Assembly: GCA_030038235.1 (NCBI GenBank)
Contig: JASHPE010000296.1
Coordinates: 1-32,609 of the forward strand
DNA length: 32,609 nt
Source of the DNA: Terriglobia bacterium
GTDB lineage: Bacteria > Acidobacteriota > Terriglobia > UBA7540
Reading direction: 5' to 3'
The notes beneath the pieces were generated by a model, which searched no databases, had not been told where the DNA came from, and saw nothing but the letters and a program-made list of their open reading frames with translations. Below are positions 22,587-31,223 of this stretch, one piece after another. The position numbers and the translations under genes were made by a program. The stretch's first letter is position 1. Each line of letters begins with the position of its first letter.

Positions 22587-23123
22587 TTAAGCGTGCCGTT
22601 TCGAAGTCCGGCGCCAGGCTCGTCCGAAAACTTCTAGCAGAGTAAACCGATCGCCTCTGGGCGCCGGAACCGAAGGCACGGGCCGTCGGGCGCGCGAACC
22701 GCCTCTTTGCCACAGCTTTGGCTGCAGTGCCCGCGGCTTTGCGAAGCGATGGCTCAAGACCTCAGCGATATTGGTTCCGTAGGGCAGAACCACAAAGTCG
22801 AAGGCGCCCGCATCCATAGCCTCGAGCTCAAGTCCGCCCTCATCGGCGCTATCTCCGGCTCCGGGTTCGTCAATCGTCAGCACCACATCGACGGGAGGTT
22901 TTGCCTCGCGAGCTGAGGCGAGCACTTGCCGCCAGTTGCCGTTCGCAAAGCTGCTTCCTGTAAAAATCACATCGGGAGCTTTTCGGGAGGCCAGCGCCGC
23001 GCTTACGTCCAGACACGTCCGAGCGTAGACTGTTTCCACGCCGTAGATCTGCAACGCCGATTCAACCTGGGACCGCACACGCGGATCGGCGTGCGCTACT
23101 AAGGCTATCTGTCGCCGTTTCAT
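22587..23123 (-). CDS. degenerate receiver-domain protein (pseudo-receiver)
   Basis: This encodes 178 residues from the ATG at 23121-23123, with AAGGAGG about 6 nt upstream. The first about 125 residues follow the receiver fold: ALVAHADPRVRSQVESAL, then DVIFTGSSF at the third strand, a Val/Leu-rich fourth strand with VVLTID, and AGAFDFVVLPYG at the fifth. Thr55-Gly56 occupies the site of the phospho-acceptor Asp, and Leu replaces the conserved Lys before Pro. It therefore probably cannot be phosphorylated and would act as a constitutive or ligand-controlled protein-binding module. The basic tail (about 130-178, Arg/Pro-rich) has no recognisable domain. It lies tail to tail with the sigma gene across the terminator. 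Confidence 0.75.
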   Translation of the reverse strand: MKRRQIALVAHADPRVRSQVESALQIYGVETVYARTCLDVSAALASRKAPDVIFTGSSFANGNWRQVLASAREAKPPVDVVLTIDEPGAGDSADEGGLELEAMDAGAFDFVVLPYGTNIAEVLSHRFAKPRALQPKLWQRGGSRARRPVPSVPAPRGDRFTLLEVFGRAWRRTSKRHA

Positions 23124-23251
23124 TGATCCCCCTCCTTCGTTCTCAGCGTCGTCGGGCACGAGCCGAGCCTCAATTTATGAGCAAATAAGCCTTCGATCAA
23201 TCGGGTGATTTGCCTATGTGGGTACATACTTCGCCTTAGACAACGTTCTCA

Positions 23252-25147
23252 TCAGTGTTTCTGATCGGTTTTGGCCGGGCCAAAAGCGAGGAGCACGTTT
23301 CCGTCGAGTTCGTTGGTGTACCCCGCGTGTGCGTACAGCATGCCGCTCACGACTGCCGGTCCGCCATTGTTGAAAGCGCCGCCGTGGGCCTTCACGCCAT
23401 TAACCGTCTCGAAGTCCCGGCCGGCGTCGAAATCCCAGATCACAGCGCCGTCGCGGGTATCGTATGCGCGCAGGTGGCCGTCGAGAGAGCCTGCGAATAT
23501 TACACCGGCTATCGCCGTCGGCGGAGCCATCTGCGCGGCGCTGCAGCCGAACTGGCCGAGACAACCAGGCTTCGGCGGCCGCACATACCATTCCCGCGCG
23601 CCGGTCAACAGGTTCAAAGCTACCAGTCCGCCGCCAGCTTCGGCCTTATCCGGATTCCAATCCGAGACCGGGAAATAGCCATATCGCCCGCTCACAGCTC
23701 CACCCCACTCGATGCCCCCCAGGGGTCCGCCTTTCGCCACCCGGGTTCGCCAGACTAACGACCCGTGGCGAGGATCCAGAGCGTAGACAACGCCGGACTT
23801 TTGCGCCGCTATGAGTTCTTCCCTTCCCGCGACTTCGTCCAGAACCGGCGGAGCTCCGAAATCGTAATCGTCACCCGGCCTCTCCGGGCAATTAGCCTTC
23901 GTTGGCGAGACGCACGCGATGTTCCAGAGATCGTCGGGCGTCAACTGACGTGACCAAAGCACCCTGCCCGTGTCCAGGTTAAAAGCCATCACGGCGTCCG
24001 ATGTGCTGGTCGGCGGGTCCGAGTAGTTGTTGCCGGTGGCAGCATAGATCACGCGCCTCCGGACATCGATAGTCGGCGGTGACCAGATCGGCGATCCTGA
24101 AGGCCCCCACATCTGCACTCCGCTCGAGTTCTTGCTGGTCCGGCGCGCCGGCTCGTCGATCGTGTAGGCCTGCCAGATGGTCTTGCCGGAGTTCGCATCG
24201 AGCGCGATCAGACTTCCTCGAAAGGTACAACATTCATATTTGGGGTCTTCTGCGGCGCCTTCTTCTCCGGACGACATGGGAACGTACAGGCGATCGCGTA
24301 ATAGTAAGGGCGAGCCGGTGATTCGCGCCGCAGGATGAGCCTCGGGATGCACCTTCCAGACTGATTTCCCGTCGGCGCTGGTCACCCCGTAGACGTTCCC
24401 CTGCGTGTCGCCGAAGAATGCCAGGCGCCCATCGTCCGAGATCGAAATGGCGGTTTTGACGGTATCGCTGGCCTGAAAAGTCCAGTAAATGCACCCTGTG
24501 TCGGCATCAAGGGCGTAGACGGTGCCATCTTCGCTGCCGGTGTAGAGCCTGCCCGCGACCACCGTGGGCTGGCCATAGGTTGCCGACGCACCCGGGAATC
24601 CGAACGCCCACTTCAGCCTCAATTCAGGTACATCGGAGCGATCCAACCCAGCGCTTGCCTCCGGCTGAAAGCGAGTGTTGTCCGCCTCGACGCCCCATCC
24701 TCTCCACGCCGGGCTGTTCAGCGGCGGATCGACGTTGATCTTACAGAACCCTTTCGACATCGCCGACGTGCGCGGATTCCCGAGGTAGTTCGCCACCGCG
24801 AGGCGCTCGGCCTTGCTGAGTTTCGCGCCTTGCAGCTTCATCTCCCCCGATTGCAAAGTTGTCAGAATCGACTTCGTCGACATGTCACGCAACGATTCGA
24901 GCAGCGGCGCCCGTGTCTGACTGTTCGCCGCATGGCAAGTGGCGCACCGCGTCCGGAATACATCGGCGCCGTCAACTTGCGCGACGGCTCGCCGCCGCCG
25001 GCAGCCCGAGATACAAAGGCCTATCAGAATGGCGGTAAGAACTACCATGAAGGCCTTAGCCGCGGAGGCCGGCCCAACATGTCGTATAAAAGGCGAACCG
25101 CGCCGCCTGCCGTGATAAGTCCGATTGAACTGCCCTTCTGGGCCCAT
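23252..25147 (-). CDS. lipoprotein with cytochrome c and PQQ-type beta-propeller (polyvinyl-alcohol dehydrogenase-like)
   Basis: A 631-residue exported protein. A hydrophobic segment (about 33-47) ends in a lipobox ISGC with Cys49. A c-type cytochrome domain follows, with CATCH at 68-72 and a likely Met ligand in GEMKLQGAKLS. The rest (about 140-625) is a PWWE-type beta-propeller with repeats such as GRLYTGSEDGTVYALDADTG, GSLIALDANSGKTIW and GHLRAYDTRDGAVIWDF. This is the quinoprotein pattern. The arrangement resembles polyvinyl-alcohol dehydrogenases and related PQQ enzymes, which pass electrons from PQQ to haem. The substrate cannot be told from sequence. AAGAGG lies 5 nt before the ATG. 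The arginine-rich stretch before the hydrophobic segment is long for a lipoprotein signal; a later ATG near residue 34 is too late to keep the positive n-region. Confidence 0.88.
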   Translation of the reverse strand: MGPEGQFNRTYHGRRRGSPFIRHVGPASAAKAFMVVLTAILIGLCISGCRRRRAVAQVDGADVFRTRCATCHAANSQTRAPLLESLRDMSTKSILTTLQSGEMKLQGAKLSKAERLAVANYLGNPRTSAMSKGFCKINVDPPLNSPAWRGWGVEADNTRFQPEASAGLDRSDVPELRLKWAFGFPGASATYGQPTVVAGRLYTGSEDGTVYALDADTGCIYWTFQASDTVKTAISISDDGRLAFFGDTQGNVYGVTSADGKSVWKVHPEAHPAARITGSPLLLRDRLYVPMSSGEEGAAEDPKYECCTFRGSLIALDANSGKTIWQAYTIDEPARRTSKNSSGVQMWGPSGSPIWSPPTIDVRRRVIYAATGNNYSDPPTSTSDAVMAFNLDTGRVLWSRQLTPDDLWNIACVSPTKANCPERPGDDYDFGAPPVLDEVAGREELIAAQKSGVVYALDPRHGSLVWRTRVAKGGPLGGIEWGGAVSGRYGYFPVSDWNPDKAEAGGGLVALNLLTGAREWYVRPPKPGCLGQFGCSAAQMAPPTAIAGVIFAGSLDGHLRAYDTRDGAVIWDFDAGRDFETVNGVKAHGGAFNNGGPAVVSGMLYAHAGYTNELDGNVLLAFGPAKTDQKH

Positions 25148-25444
25148 TTAGACCTCTTTTCAACGCCTTAGCGCGCTCTCGTCTCCCACTCAGAACCTGA
25201 CGTGCGCGGCGCTCCGGAGTTACACGAGCACGCGCCCTTCCATTGGCCTCGGGTCTTATCCGTATGGGGCCGGCGCAAGGACCCGATGAGTCCGAATGGC
25301 ATGTCGCCTAAATCAAAGAGCTTGTGCTGCGCAGGTCATCTCACCGAGGAGAGCGTCTTGCCACCGATTGTGTAAGCCGCGTAGTGCCTTTCGGCGGAGT
25401 GCGAGCGCAACAATTCGGAACGGCGAGACGAGAGGTTACTCGAT
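25148..25444. other. intergenic region, divergent promoters
   Basis: No gene is seen. The minus-strand reading around 25180-25240 contains CACGTCAGGTTCTGAGTGGG, which resembles the tail of a bacterial group II intron domain V but lacks a clear matching left arm. The words GGGTC near 25251 and GACCC near 25280 could form a small hairpin. Confidence 0.3.
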
Positions 25445-25666
25445 ATGAAGACCACCGTGTTGATAGGTGTGCTGCTGGTCGTCCTTGGAGTGATCGCCCT
25501 GGTCTACCAGGGGTTCTCCTACACCCGGCAGAAACGGGTGTTCAAGGCGGGGCCAATCGAGGCCACGAAGAAGACTCACGAATATGTGCCTCTGCCCCCG
25601 ATTCTGGGAGCCGTTGTGCTCGCCGGAGGTGTGATCCTGATCGCGACCGGCGCGCGCGGACGCTAG
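25445..25666 (+). CDS. small membrane protein, DUF3185-like
   Basis: This encodes 73 residues with two hydrophobic segments (about 4-24 and 50-68). They are separated by a short polar loop with FSYTRQKRVFKAGPIEATKKTH, given here in parts as FSYTRQKRVF and GPIEATKK. The GPIEAT motif and the PLPPILG start of the second segment are typical of small inner-membrane proteins grouped as DUF3185. A GAGAGG site lies about 9 nt before the ATG. No function is known. The YihY-type gene starts 51 bp downstream on the same strand, so they may be cotranscribed. Confidence 0.8.
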   Translation: MKTTVLIGVLLVVLGVIALVYQGFSYTRQKRVFKAGPIEATKKTHEYVPLPPILGAVVLAGGVILIATGARGR

Positions 25667-25717
25667 TTCTTCCGTTAGAGCTTTGCGCGAACCGGTTCTC
25701 AAATCGCAGGCTGTTCT

Positions 25718-26575
25718 ATGCCAGGGAAAAATGATGCTCCTCGAGTTCCCACCCGACCCTTTCCCTGGCGCACTTTCTTCGAGTCGCTGTTTAACCGGCT
25801 TGATGCAGACAACGTAACCGGTCTTTCGGCCGAGGTCTCATACTATTTCAGCCTTGCCCTCTTCCCTTTCTTGGTCGTTTTGGGGGCGTTGGTCGGTATT
25901 CTGCCGTTCACACATTCGTGGCAGGCTATCCTGGCCTGGATCACGCATTACCTGCCGGCCGACATTCAGCAAACAGCGTTCGACACCGTCGCCAGCCTGA
26001 CGCAAAGCCGCAAGAAGTTCCTGTCGGCGGGTCTGTTGGGCTCAATCTGGGCTTGCTCTGGCGGATTGACGACGCTGATGTCGGCGCTAAACAGGATCTA
26101 CGGGGTCACGGAAACCCGAAGTTATTGGAAAAGGCTAGGCCTTTCCGTCCTGTTGCTCCTTGTCTTGGCCCTGCTTCTCCTCGCAACCTTCGGACTCTTG
26201 AGCGCCGGCCATTGGCTCGACGGGCTTATCTTTTCAAGCGCCGGGGCGCATGTGGCTCTCACTGTCGTGGCGCGAGGGGTGCGATGGATCGTTTCACTCA
26301 CGATCACCGTCTGCTGCATATCCTTCCTTGATCATGTGCTGCCCAATGGAAAGCAGCCGTGGCGCTGGATTACGCCGGGCACCGCGCTTGTGGTCATAAC
26401 CTGGGCCGTCAGCACATTCGGCTTCAATTACTACGTCCTTCACATCGCTTCCTATCACAAGACGTACGGCATTCTCGGCGGATTCTTCGTGCTGATGGTC
26501 TGGATTTATATCGTCAGCTTGATCGGCCTTGTGGGAGCTGAAATCAACTCTGAACTACAAAAGGTCTCTCGATGA
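25718..26575 (+). CDS. YihY/BrkB-family inner-membrane protein
   Basis: This encodes 285 residues with about six membrane segments. Family marks are DNVTGLSAEVSYYFSLALFP near the N-terminus, the central SIWACSGGLTTLMSALNRIYGV and the C-terminal YGILGGFFVLMVWIYIVSL followed by GAEINSEL. The family was once misnamed ribonuclease BN; its members are integral membrane proteins of uncertain role. The stop codon overlaps the start of the Omp85-type gene by 4 bp (ATGA), so the two are translationally coupled, which points to a shared job at the envelope. No strong ribosome binding site is visible before the ATG at 25718; an earlier in-frame start was not found. Confidence 0.92.
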   Translation: MPGKNDAPRVPTRPFPWRTFFESLFNRLDADNVTGLSAEVSYYFSLALFPFLVVLGALVGILPFTHSWQAILAWITHYLPADIQQTAFDTVASLTQSRKKFLSAGLLGSIWACSGGLTTLMSALNRIYGVTETRSYWKRLGLSVLLLLVLALLLLATFGLLSAGHWLDGLIFSSAGAHVALTVVARGVRWIVSLTITVCCISFLDHVLPNGKQPWRWITPGTALVVITWAVSTFGFNYYVLHIASYHKTYGILGGFFVLMVWIYIVSLIGLVGAEINSELQKVSR

Positions 26576-29520
26576 AACTGTGGCTCCGCTCGGTCTCCAC
26601 GTCGAGTCAACTCTCGGCCTGCCTCGGCCTCGCTCTGACGCTTTGCTTCCGTGCCGCGGCCCAGGAGCTTCCGCCGGGTGTCGATTACAATGGCCAGCCG
26701 GTTGTCGACGTCGATCTCATCGCGCGTCCGACGATGAACATCGACCCCTTCCGCCCGCTGGTCACGCAGCAAAGTGGGAAGCCTTATTCGCAGAAACTCG
26801 TGGACGAGAGCCGCGCGGCGCTCCAGGCCACTCATCAATTCAGCAGGATTGATGTCAATGTCACACCGGAGGCCGGCGGGCTCCGGGTGGAGTTCATCAT
26901 GGAGCCGGCTTATTTCCTGGGAGTCATCCAATTCCCCGGGGCAACCACGGCATTCAGCTATCCCCAGCTTCTCGAAACCGTCAATTATCCCGTGGAGGAT
27001 CCTTACGAGAAAGTGCGGGTGGATCAGGGACGCGAATCGCTGCAGAAGTTCCTAGTGCACAGCGGCTACTTCCAGTCAACCGTCACCGCTCAGGTGGAAC
27101 TCGACTCGAAGCTGAAGCTCGCGACGGTCACCTACCTTGTAAGCCTTAACAAGCGTGCGAAACTTGGAAAGATTCTGATCACCGGCCCCACGCCTGTAGT
27201 GAGCGCCAGGCTGGAGGGCGCGCTGCACTCGATTCGCGCGCGGCTCAAGGACGCGAACCTGAAGCGCGGCCAGCATTACAGCCCGAACCGGCTGCAGGCG
27301 GCGGAATCATTCCTGCGGGAGTACCTTGGCCGGCAGAATCACCTCGCGAACACCGTTAAGATGGACCCACCTCAATATGACGCGGCCACGAATCGCGCCG
27401 ATGTGAGTTTCAACGTGACCCTGGGTCCAACCGTCCTGGTTAAGGTCACGGGCGCTCATGTTTCCCAAAGAGAACTCAAGAAACTGATTCCCATCTATCA
27501 GGAGTACTCGGTCGATCGCGAGCTCGCCGGAGAGGGGCAGCAGAACCTGATTTCGAAGTTCCAAAGTAAGGGCTACTTCGACGCTCAGGTGACCTTGCAC
27601 TTTATCAGTGAGCCGAGCCAAATCGAAGTGACCTATGCCGTCCAGCTCGGCAGCCGGCATCGCGTGGCCAGCGTCAAGGTAGCCGGCAACCATCACATCA
27701 GCGACAAGGATCTGGCCGGCCAGATCATGGTGCAGAAGGCCCATTTCATGTCGCGCGGCAAATTCAGCCAGCAGTTGGTCGGCGACACCGTGAATAACCT
27801 GGAGGCCTACTATCACGATCACGGTTTTCTGGATGTCACGGTGACTCCCAAGACCGTCGATCACGAGCCGGACATCGACGTGACGTTTCAAATCGACGAG
27901 GGCGCCGAAACCACGGTCGCGGCCGTGAACGTCGAGGGGAATCGGACCCAGTCTGTGAGCAAGCTTGCCCCTCAGGGACTGGCGCTCCGGCCGGGTGTGC
28001 CCTTTTCGCAATCCGCCATCCACAAAGACAGGAACAGGATCGTGGCCAGCTACCTTGATTTGGGCTATCCGAATGCCAGTTTCCGGGCAACAGCAACTCA
28101 TGCCGGCGACACTCACCGCATGACCGTCACTTATCAGATCGACGAGGGACCGCACGTGAACGTGGCTGCCGTCGAATACGTCGGCAACAGCCACACGCGG
28201 CTCTCATTAATCGAGCGCTCGGTGAACGTCAAGTCCGGCGTTCCTCTGAGCGAAGGCACACTGCTGGCCTCTGAAAGCAAGCTCTATGACCTGGGAATCT
28301 TCGATTGGGCCGACGTCTCGCCCCGAAATCCGCCGGGCGCTCAGACCGCTTCGGAGGACGTGCTGGTCAGAGTCCATGAAGCCAAGCGCAACGCCATCAC
28401 TTACGGCGTGGGCTTCGAATCCACGCCGCGCACCGGCAGCTTTTCGAGCGGCGTTCTCATCCTCCCCGGACTGCCTACCGTCGGGCTTCCGAAGAATTTC
28501 ACGGTGCTCGAAAAGACGATCATCAGCCCGCAAGGCTCGATCGAGTACAGCCGGCTGAATATGCGTGGCAAGGCCGAGACCGCATCTGTTTCAATCCTGG
28601 CCTCGACACTCGATCAGAAGCTGGCGCTCAGCTACAGCGACCCGCATTTCGAGGGCACGAATTGGAAGTCGCTCTTGAGTCTTTCCGCCGAGCGAACCAC
28701 CCAGAATCCCCTCTTTACGGCGCGGCTGGGAGAGGCTTCATTTCAACTCTCAAGGGCGCTGAACGCGACAGGCAACAAGCGCTTGCAGTTTCAGTACGAC
28801 TTCCAGCGCACCACGCTCACACACTTGATGATCCTCGACTTTGTTCCTGTCGAAGACCAGAACATTCACTTGTCGACGTTTTCCGCGTCATTTGTGAACG
28901 ACACCCGCGACAAGGCGCTCGACGCGCATAGCGGCGTATTTCAAACCGTGAATCTCAGTTTCAGCCCGACCTTCTTCGGTTCGAGCGACAACGTAGGACG
29001 CTTCTTCGGCCAAACCGCCTTCTACAAGCAGGTGAAGCCTTGGATGGTTTGGGCGAATAACTTCAGGCTGGGCCTGGTCACCTCTTGGGCAGGCAGTCAC
29101 GTTCCCTTCAGCGAGCGATTCTTCTCCGGCGGCGCCGACAGCCTGCGCGGGTTCCCACTGAACGGCGCCGGAACGCAAGTCACCGCGTACCTGTGCACGA
29201 TGGCCGACGATCTTGCGAGCTGCACCGCGAAGGTGAACGTCCCGATGGGCGGTCATCAGCTCTTCATCTTTAATTCCGAGGGACGCTTCCCGCTACCCAT
29301 TTACCACAATCTGGGCGGCGTGATTTTCTACGACGGCGGCAACGTCTACGAAGGCATCGGTCTCAGCCGATTCTTCAGCGGCTACAGCAATAGCGTGGGA
29401 ATCGGCCTTCGCTATTTCACTCCGGTGGGACCGATCCGGCTCGACATCGGCCGCAATCTGAATCCCGTCAGCGGGCAGGACGCCACCCAGGTGTTCGTCA
29501 CGCTGGGACAACAGTTCTAA
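26572..29520 (+). CDS. BamA/TamA-like Omp85 outer-membrane assembly protein
   Basis: A 982-residue outer-membrane protein. A signal peptide ends near residue 30 (after FRAAA). About six or seven POTRA-like modules follow (about 45-600), seen as recurring patterns such as VKVAGNHHISDKDL, VNVEGNRTQSVSKL and VEYVGNSHTRLSLI, each preceded by a DEG-type beta edge. BamA has five POTRAs and TamA three, so the periplasmic part is expanded. The C-terminal barrel (about 610-982) carries FFSGGADSLRGF, the L6-loop RGF signature, and ends in a terminal Phe, as outer-membrane barrels do. It overlaps the YihY-type gene by 4 bp. It may be the cell's BamA or a paralogue devoted to particular cargo; the context without skp, lpx or fab genes favours a paralogue. 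Confidence 0.9.
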   Translation: MKLWLRSVSTSSQLSACLGLALTLCFRAAAQELPPGVDYNGQPVVDVDLIARPTMNIDPFRPLVTQQSGKPYSQKLVDESRAALQATHQFSRIDVNVTPEAGGLRVEFIMEPAYFLGVIQFPGATTAFSYPQLLETVNYPVEDPYEKVRVDQGRESLQKFLVHSGYFQSTVTAQVELDSKLKLATVTYLVSLNKRAKLGKILITGPTPVVSARLEGALHSIRARLKDANLKRGQHYSPNRLQAAESFLREYLGRQNHLANTVKMDPPQYDAATNRADVSFNVTLGPTVLVKVTGAHVSQRELKKLIPIYQEYSVDRELAGEGQQNLISKFQSKGYFDAQVTLHFISEPSQIEVTYAVQLGSRHRVASVKVAGNHHISDKDLAGQIMVQKAHFMSRGKFSQQLVGDTVNNLEAYYHDHGFLDVTVTPKTVDHEPDIDVTFQIDEGAETTVAAVNVEGNRTQSVSKLAPQGLALRPGVPFSQSAIHKDRNRIVASYLDLGYPNASFRATATHAGDTHRMTVTYQIDEGPHVNVAAVEYVGNSHTRLSLIERSVNVKSGVPLSEGTLLASESKLYDLGIFDWADVSPRNPPGAQTASEDVLVRVHEAKRNAITYGVGFESTPRTGSFSSGVLILPGLPTVGLPKNFTVLEKTIISPQGSIEYSRLNMRGKAETASVSILASTLDQKLALSYSDPHFEGTNWKSLLSLSAERTTQNPLFTARLGEASFQLSRALNATGNKRLQFQYDFQRTTLTHLMILDFVPVEDQNIHLSTFSASFVNDTRDKALDAHSGVFQTVNLSFSPTFFGSSDNVGRFFGQTAFYKQVKPWMVWANNFRLGLVTSWAGSHVPFSERFFSGGADSLRGFPLNGAGTQVTAYLCTMADDLASCTAKVNVPMGGHQLFIFNSEGRFPLPIYHNLGGVIFYDGGNVYEGIGLSRFFSGYSNSVGIGLRYFTPVGPIRLDIGRNLNPVSGQDATQVFVTLGQQF

Positions 29521-29598
29521 TTTAGACCGAGCGACCGTCTGAAAGCCGGCGGCTCGGCGGCTTGCGTCGGGGAAAGGCTCAAAGGCTTGAAAGACTAA

Positions 29599-29700
29599 AT
29601 ACAGAGGCACGGAGACGCAGAGAAGACAGTGAAAACTGCATGAAAAGGTCGCTCGTTTCCGACGTTTTCCCTCTTTCGCTGTGCCTCTGTGTCTCTGTGT
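29599..29700. repeat. CAGAGGCACGGAGAC dyad repeat
   Basis: The left arm 29599-29636 (ACAGAGGCACGGAGACGCAG, then AGAAGACAGTGAAAAC) pairs imperfectly with 29664-29700 (GTTTTCCCTCTTTCGCTGTG, then CCTCTGTGTCTCTGTGT). It lies between the Omp85-type gene and the small helical protein. It may act as a terminator for the former. Confidence 0.7.
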
Positions 29701-29761
29701 TGGAAGTCTTCGCAATTACTGTAACACGCCCGTGTTATGCTGTCGCCCGGGGAGGGCGAGC

Positions 29762-30001
29762 ATGGAAAACGACGACAAAAGACTTGATGAAATGCAGAGC
29801 GCTTATAAAGCTGCTGTCGACGCCTGGGTCGGCGCGATTCGAGAAGAGGAAGCTCTGGCCTCGGTGAATCATTCGGTGGCGGAGGTCGATCGGTGGGAGC
29901 ATGCTCACTTCCATGAAGAGGACCTCCGTAACAAGGCAAAGGCGGCCAAGAAGGAATATGAGGCGGCACTGCGGTTCAAATTCTTCAAAATTCCCGAATG
30001 A
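29762..30001 (+). CDS. small helical hypothetical protein
   Basis: This encodes 79 residues, highly charged and Ala/Glu/Lys-rich, predicted as two or three amphipathic helices (DKRLDEMQSAYKAAVDAW, then EEDLRNKAKAAKKEYEAAL). No cysteine, signal peptide or membrane segment is present. GGGGAGG lies about 6 nt before the ATG at 29762, which is a strong site and the reason I prefer it to the in-frame start at 29681 inside the upstream repeat. I do not recognise the family. The stop at 29999-30001 is followed directly by the repeat pair at 30019. Confidence 0.6.
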   Translation: MENDDKRLDEMQSAYKAAVDAWVGAIREEEALASVNHSVAEVDRWEHAHFHEEDLRNKAKAAKKEYEAALRFKFFKIPE

Positions 30002-30018
30002 TAAAACGTCCCACGCAG

Positions 30019-30093
30019 GTAGCACAGCCACTCTTGGCTGTGCTGGGAAAAAAGGCTGAAACAGTGACAAAGCACAGCCAGGAGTGGCTGTGC
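30019..30093. repeat. paired 22-nt palindromes, GCACAGCCA...TGGCTGTGC
   Basis: Two units, 30022-30043 and 30072-30093, are each nearly self-complementary and are also reverse complements of each other with one mismatch. The pair can fold as two small hairpins or one long one. A reading frame across it (from 29998) has the artefactual AQPLLAVLG...KHSQEWLCH translation that such repeats yield, so it is not a gene. Confidence 0.8.
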
Positions 30094-30217
30094 CACCGCG
30101 CGAAGAAAGCGTGCCAATCCTCGATTTGCTATGTAATGGCTCGGCGCGGCGTTCGGATTCGACTTCACCTCGATAAGCCTGCAAAGGAGCTAGAAAAGAA
30201 GTGCAGCGGGCCCTGGG

Positions 30218-31057
30218 TCATACGACAGATTCGCGGCTTAATGTGGAACCAAGCCACCTGCCGATCAAATTCGCAGCCATCTCACCTGCGCGGTCATTGA
30301 GGTGAATCTGATCCGTATGAACGGCAAAACCTCTTCGCCCGGCGATGACGTTCCAGTTCCGGTGAAGAACATAATGCTGGACGGCTGCGCCAAGCAATAG
30401 TCCGGCCCGGAGTTTGAAAGGAAGGGGTGAACGAGTACCTGAACTCTCAATCAGCGTTCTCAGGGACTCACCCAAGGGCAGGTAATCTGCACCCTCTTCG
30501 TCGGCAACCCTGCGGATGACTGCATTGCACCTTTCAATGCCACGATTGATTTCTCCTGTGAGGTCCTCGCCCAGCGGTGGAATGGATAACATTGCAACTC
30601 GTGCTTTCGTCTGACTACGGAGACCGGAAGCGAGAGCCCTTAAGCTTCGTTCAAATGAATGTTCCGAGACTTCCGGAAACCCAGTCCTCGCATCGTTCGT
30701 TCCGATCAGAACCGTCACTGCATCGGGCTCGCAGCGCACGATCTCGGGAAGACGGCGGAGCAACTCCAGGGAAGTGCTTCCATTCTGACCAGCGTTGATG
30801 AATGCGAACCCGCGGCAGCCGAGTTTTTCCCGGAGCATCGCGACGTAATCAGAGCTGAGCGAGGCGTGAGTATGACTGTCGCCCGCACAAAGAACAGTGG
30901 TCGAAGCTTGGCGTTTTCCCCTTCGCAAGTATGCTCCTGGGTTGTTTGTCGGCTTTCTTCTGACAACGCAGAGGAGCGCGAACATTCCGGCAAAGAGAAC
31001 GCCCAGCACACTCGCGAGCGCGATAACGCATGACGCAGTAATCGAAGAACCAAGCAT
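30218..31057 (-). CDS. membrane-anchored SGNH/GDSL-type hydrolase
   Basis: This encodes 279 residues. An N-terminal hydrophobic helix (about 8-32) is followed by arginines, so the enzyme is probably anchored in the inner membrane with its domain outside. SGNH blocks are visible: CAGDSH with nucleophile Ser61, INAGQNGSTS near 88-96, VLIGTNDA with Asn121, and DQIHLND with Asp249 and His252. Such enzymes are esterases, lipases or carbohydrate deacetylases; the substrate is not apparent. GAGG lies about 8 nt before the ATG at 31057. It is not clearly in an operon: the nearest gene upstream on its strand is the toxin-like one at 31224-31469, 166 bp away. Confidence 0.88.
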   Translation of the reverse strand: MLGSSITASCVIALASVLGVLFAGMFALLCVVRRKPTNNPGAYLRRGKRQASTTVLCAGDSHTHASLSSDYVAMLREKLGCRGFAFINAGQNGSTSLELLRRLPEIVRCEPDAVTVLIGTNDARTGFPEVSEHSFERSLRALASGLRSQTKARVAMLSIPPLGEDLTGEINRGIERCNAVIRRVADEEGADYLPLGESLRTLIESSGTRSPLPFKLRAGLLLGAAVQHYVLHRNWNVIAGRRGFAVHTDQIHLNDRAGEMAANLIGRWLGSTLSRESVV

Positions 31058-31223
31058 AAATAGAACCTCGCACCCGAGCGGCTACGGCGAAACGAAGCTG
31101 CGCTCTATGGGACGATGACCAATCGGTGCCGATGGGCAGTGCGCCCCCGGCCACAATGGCCAGGTAGCGTCCTTGCACCATCACTGAGTTTGTTCTTGCC
31201 TTTGCTTCTCTACGCCTCGTACT

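Noticed and set aside
29998-30300. A 100-codon plus-strand frame after the small helical protein
   Set aside because: Its first third is the translation of the palindromic repeat pair at 30019-30093, and the rest has no recognisable features.
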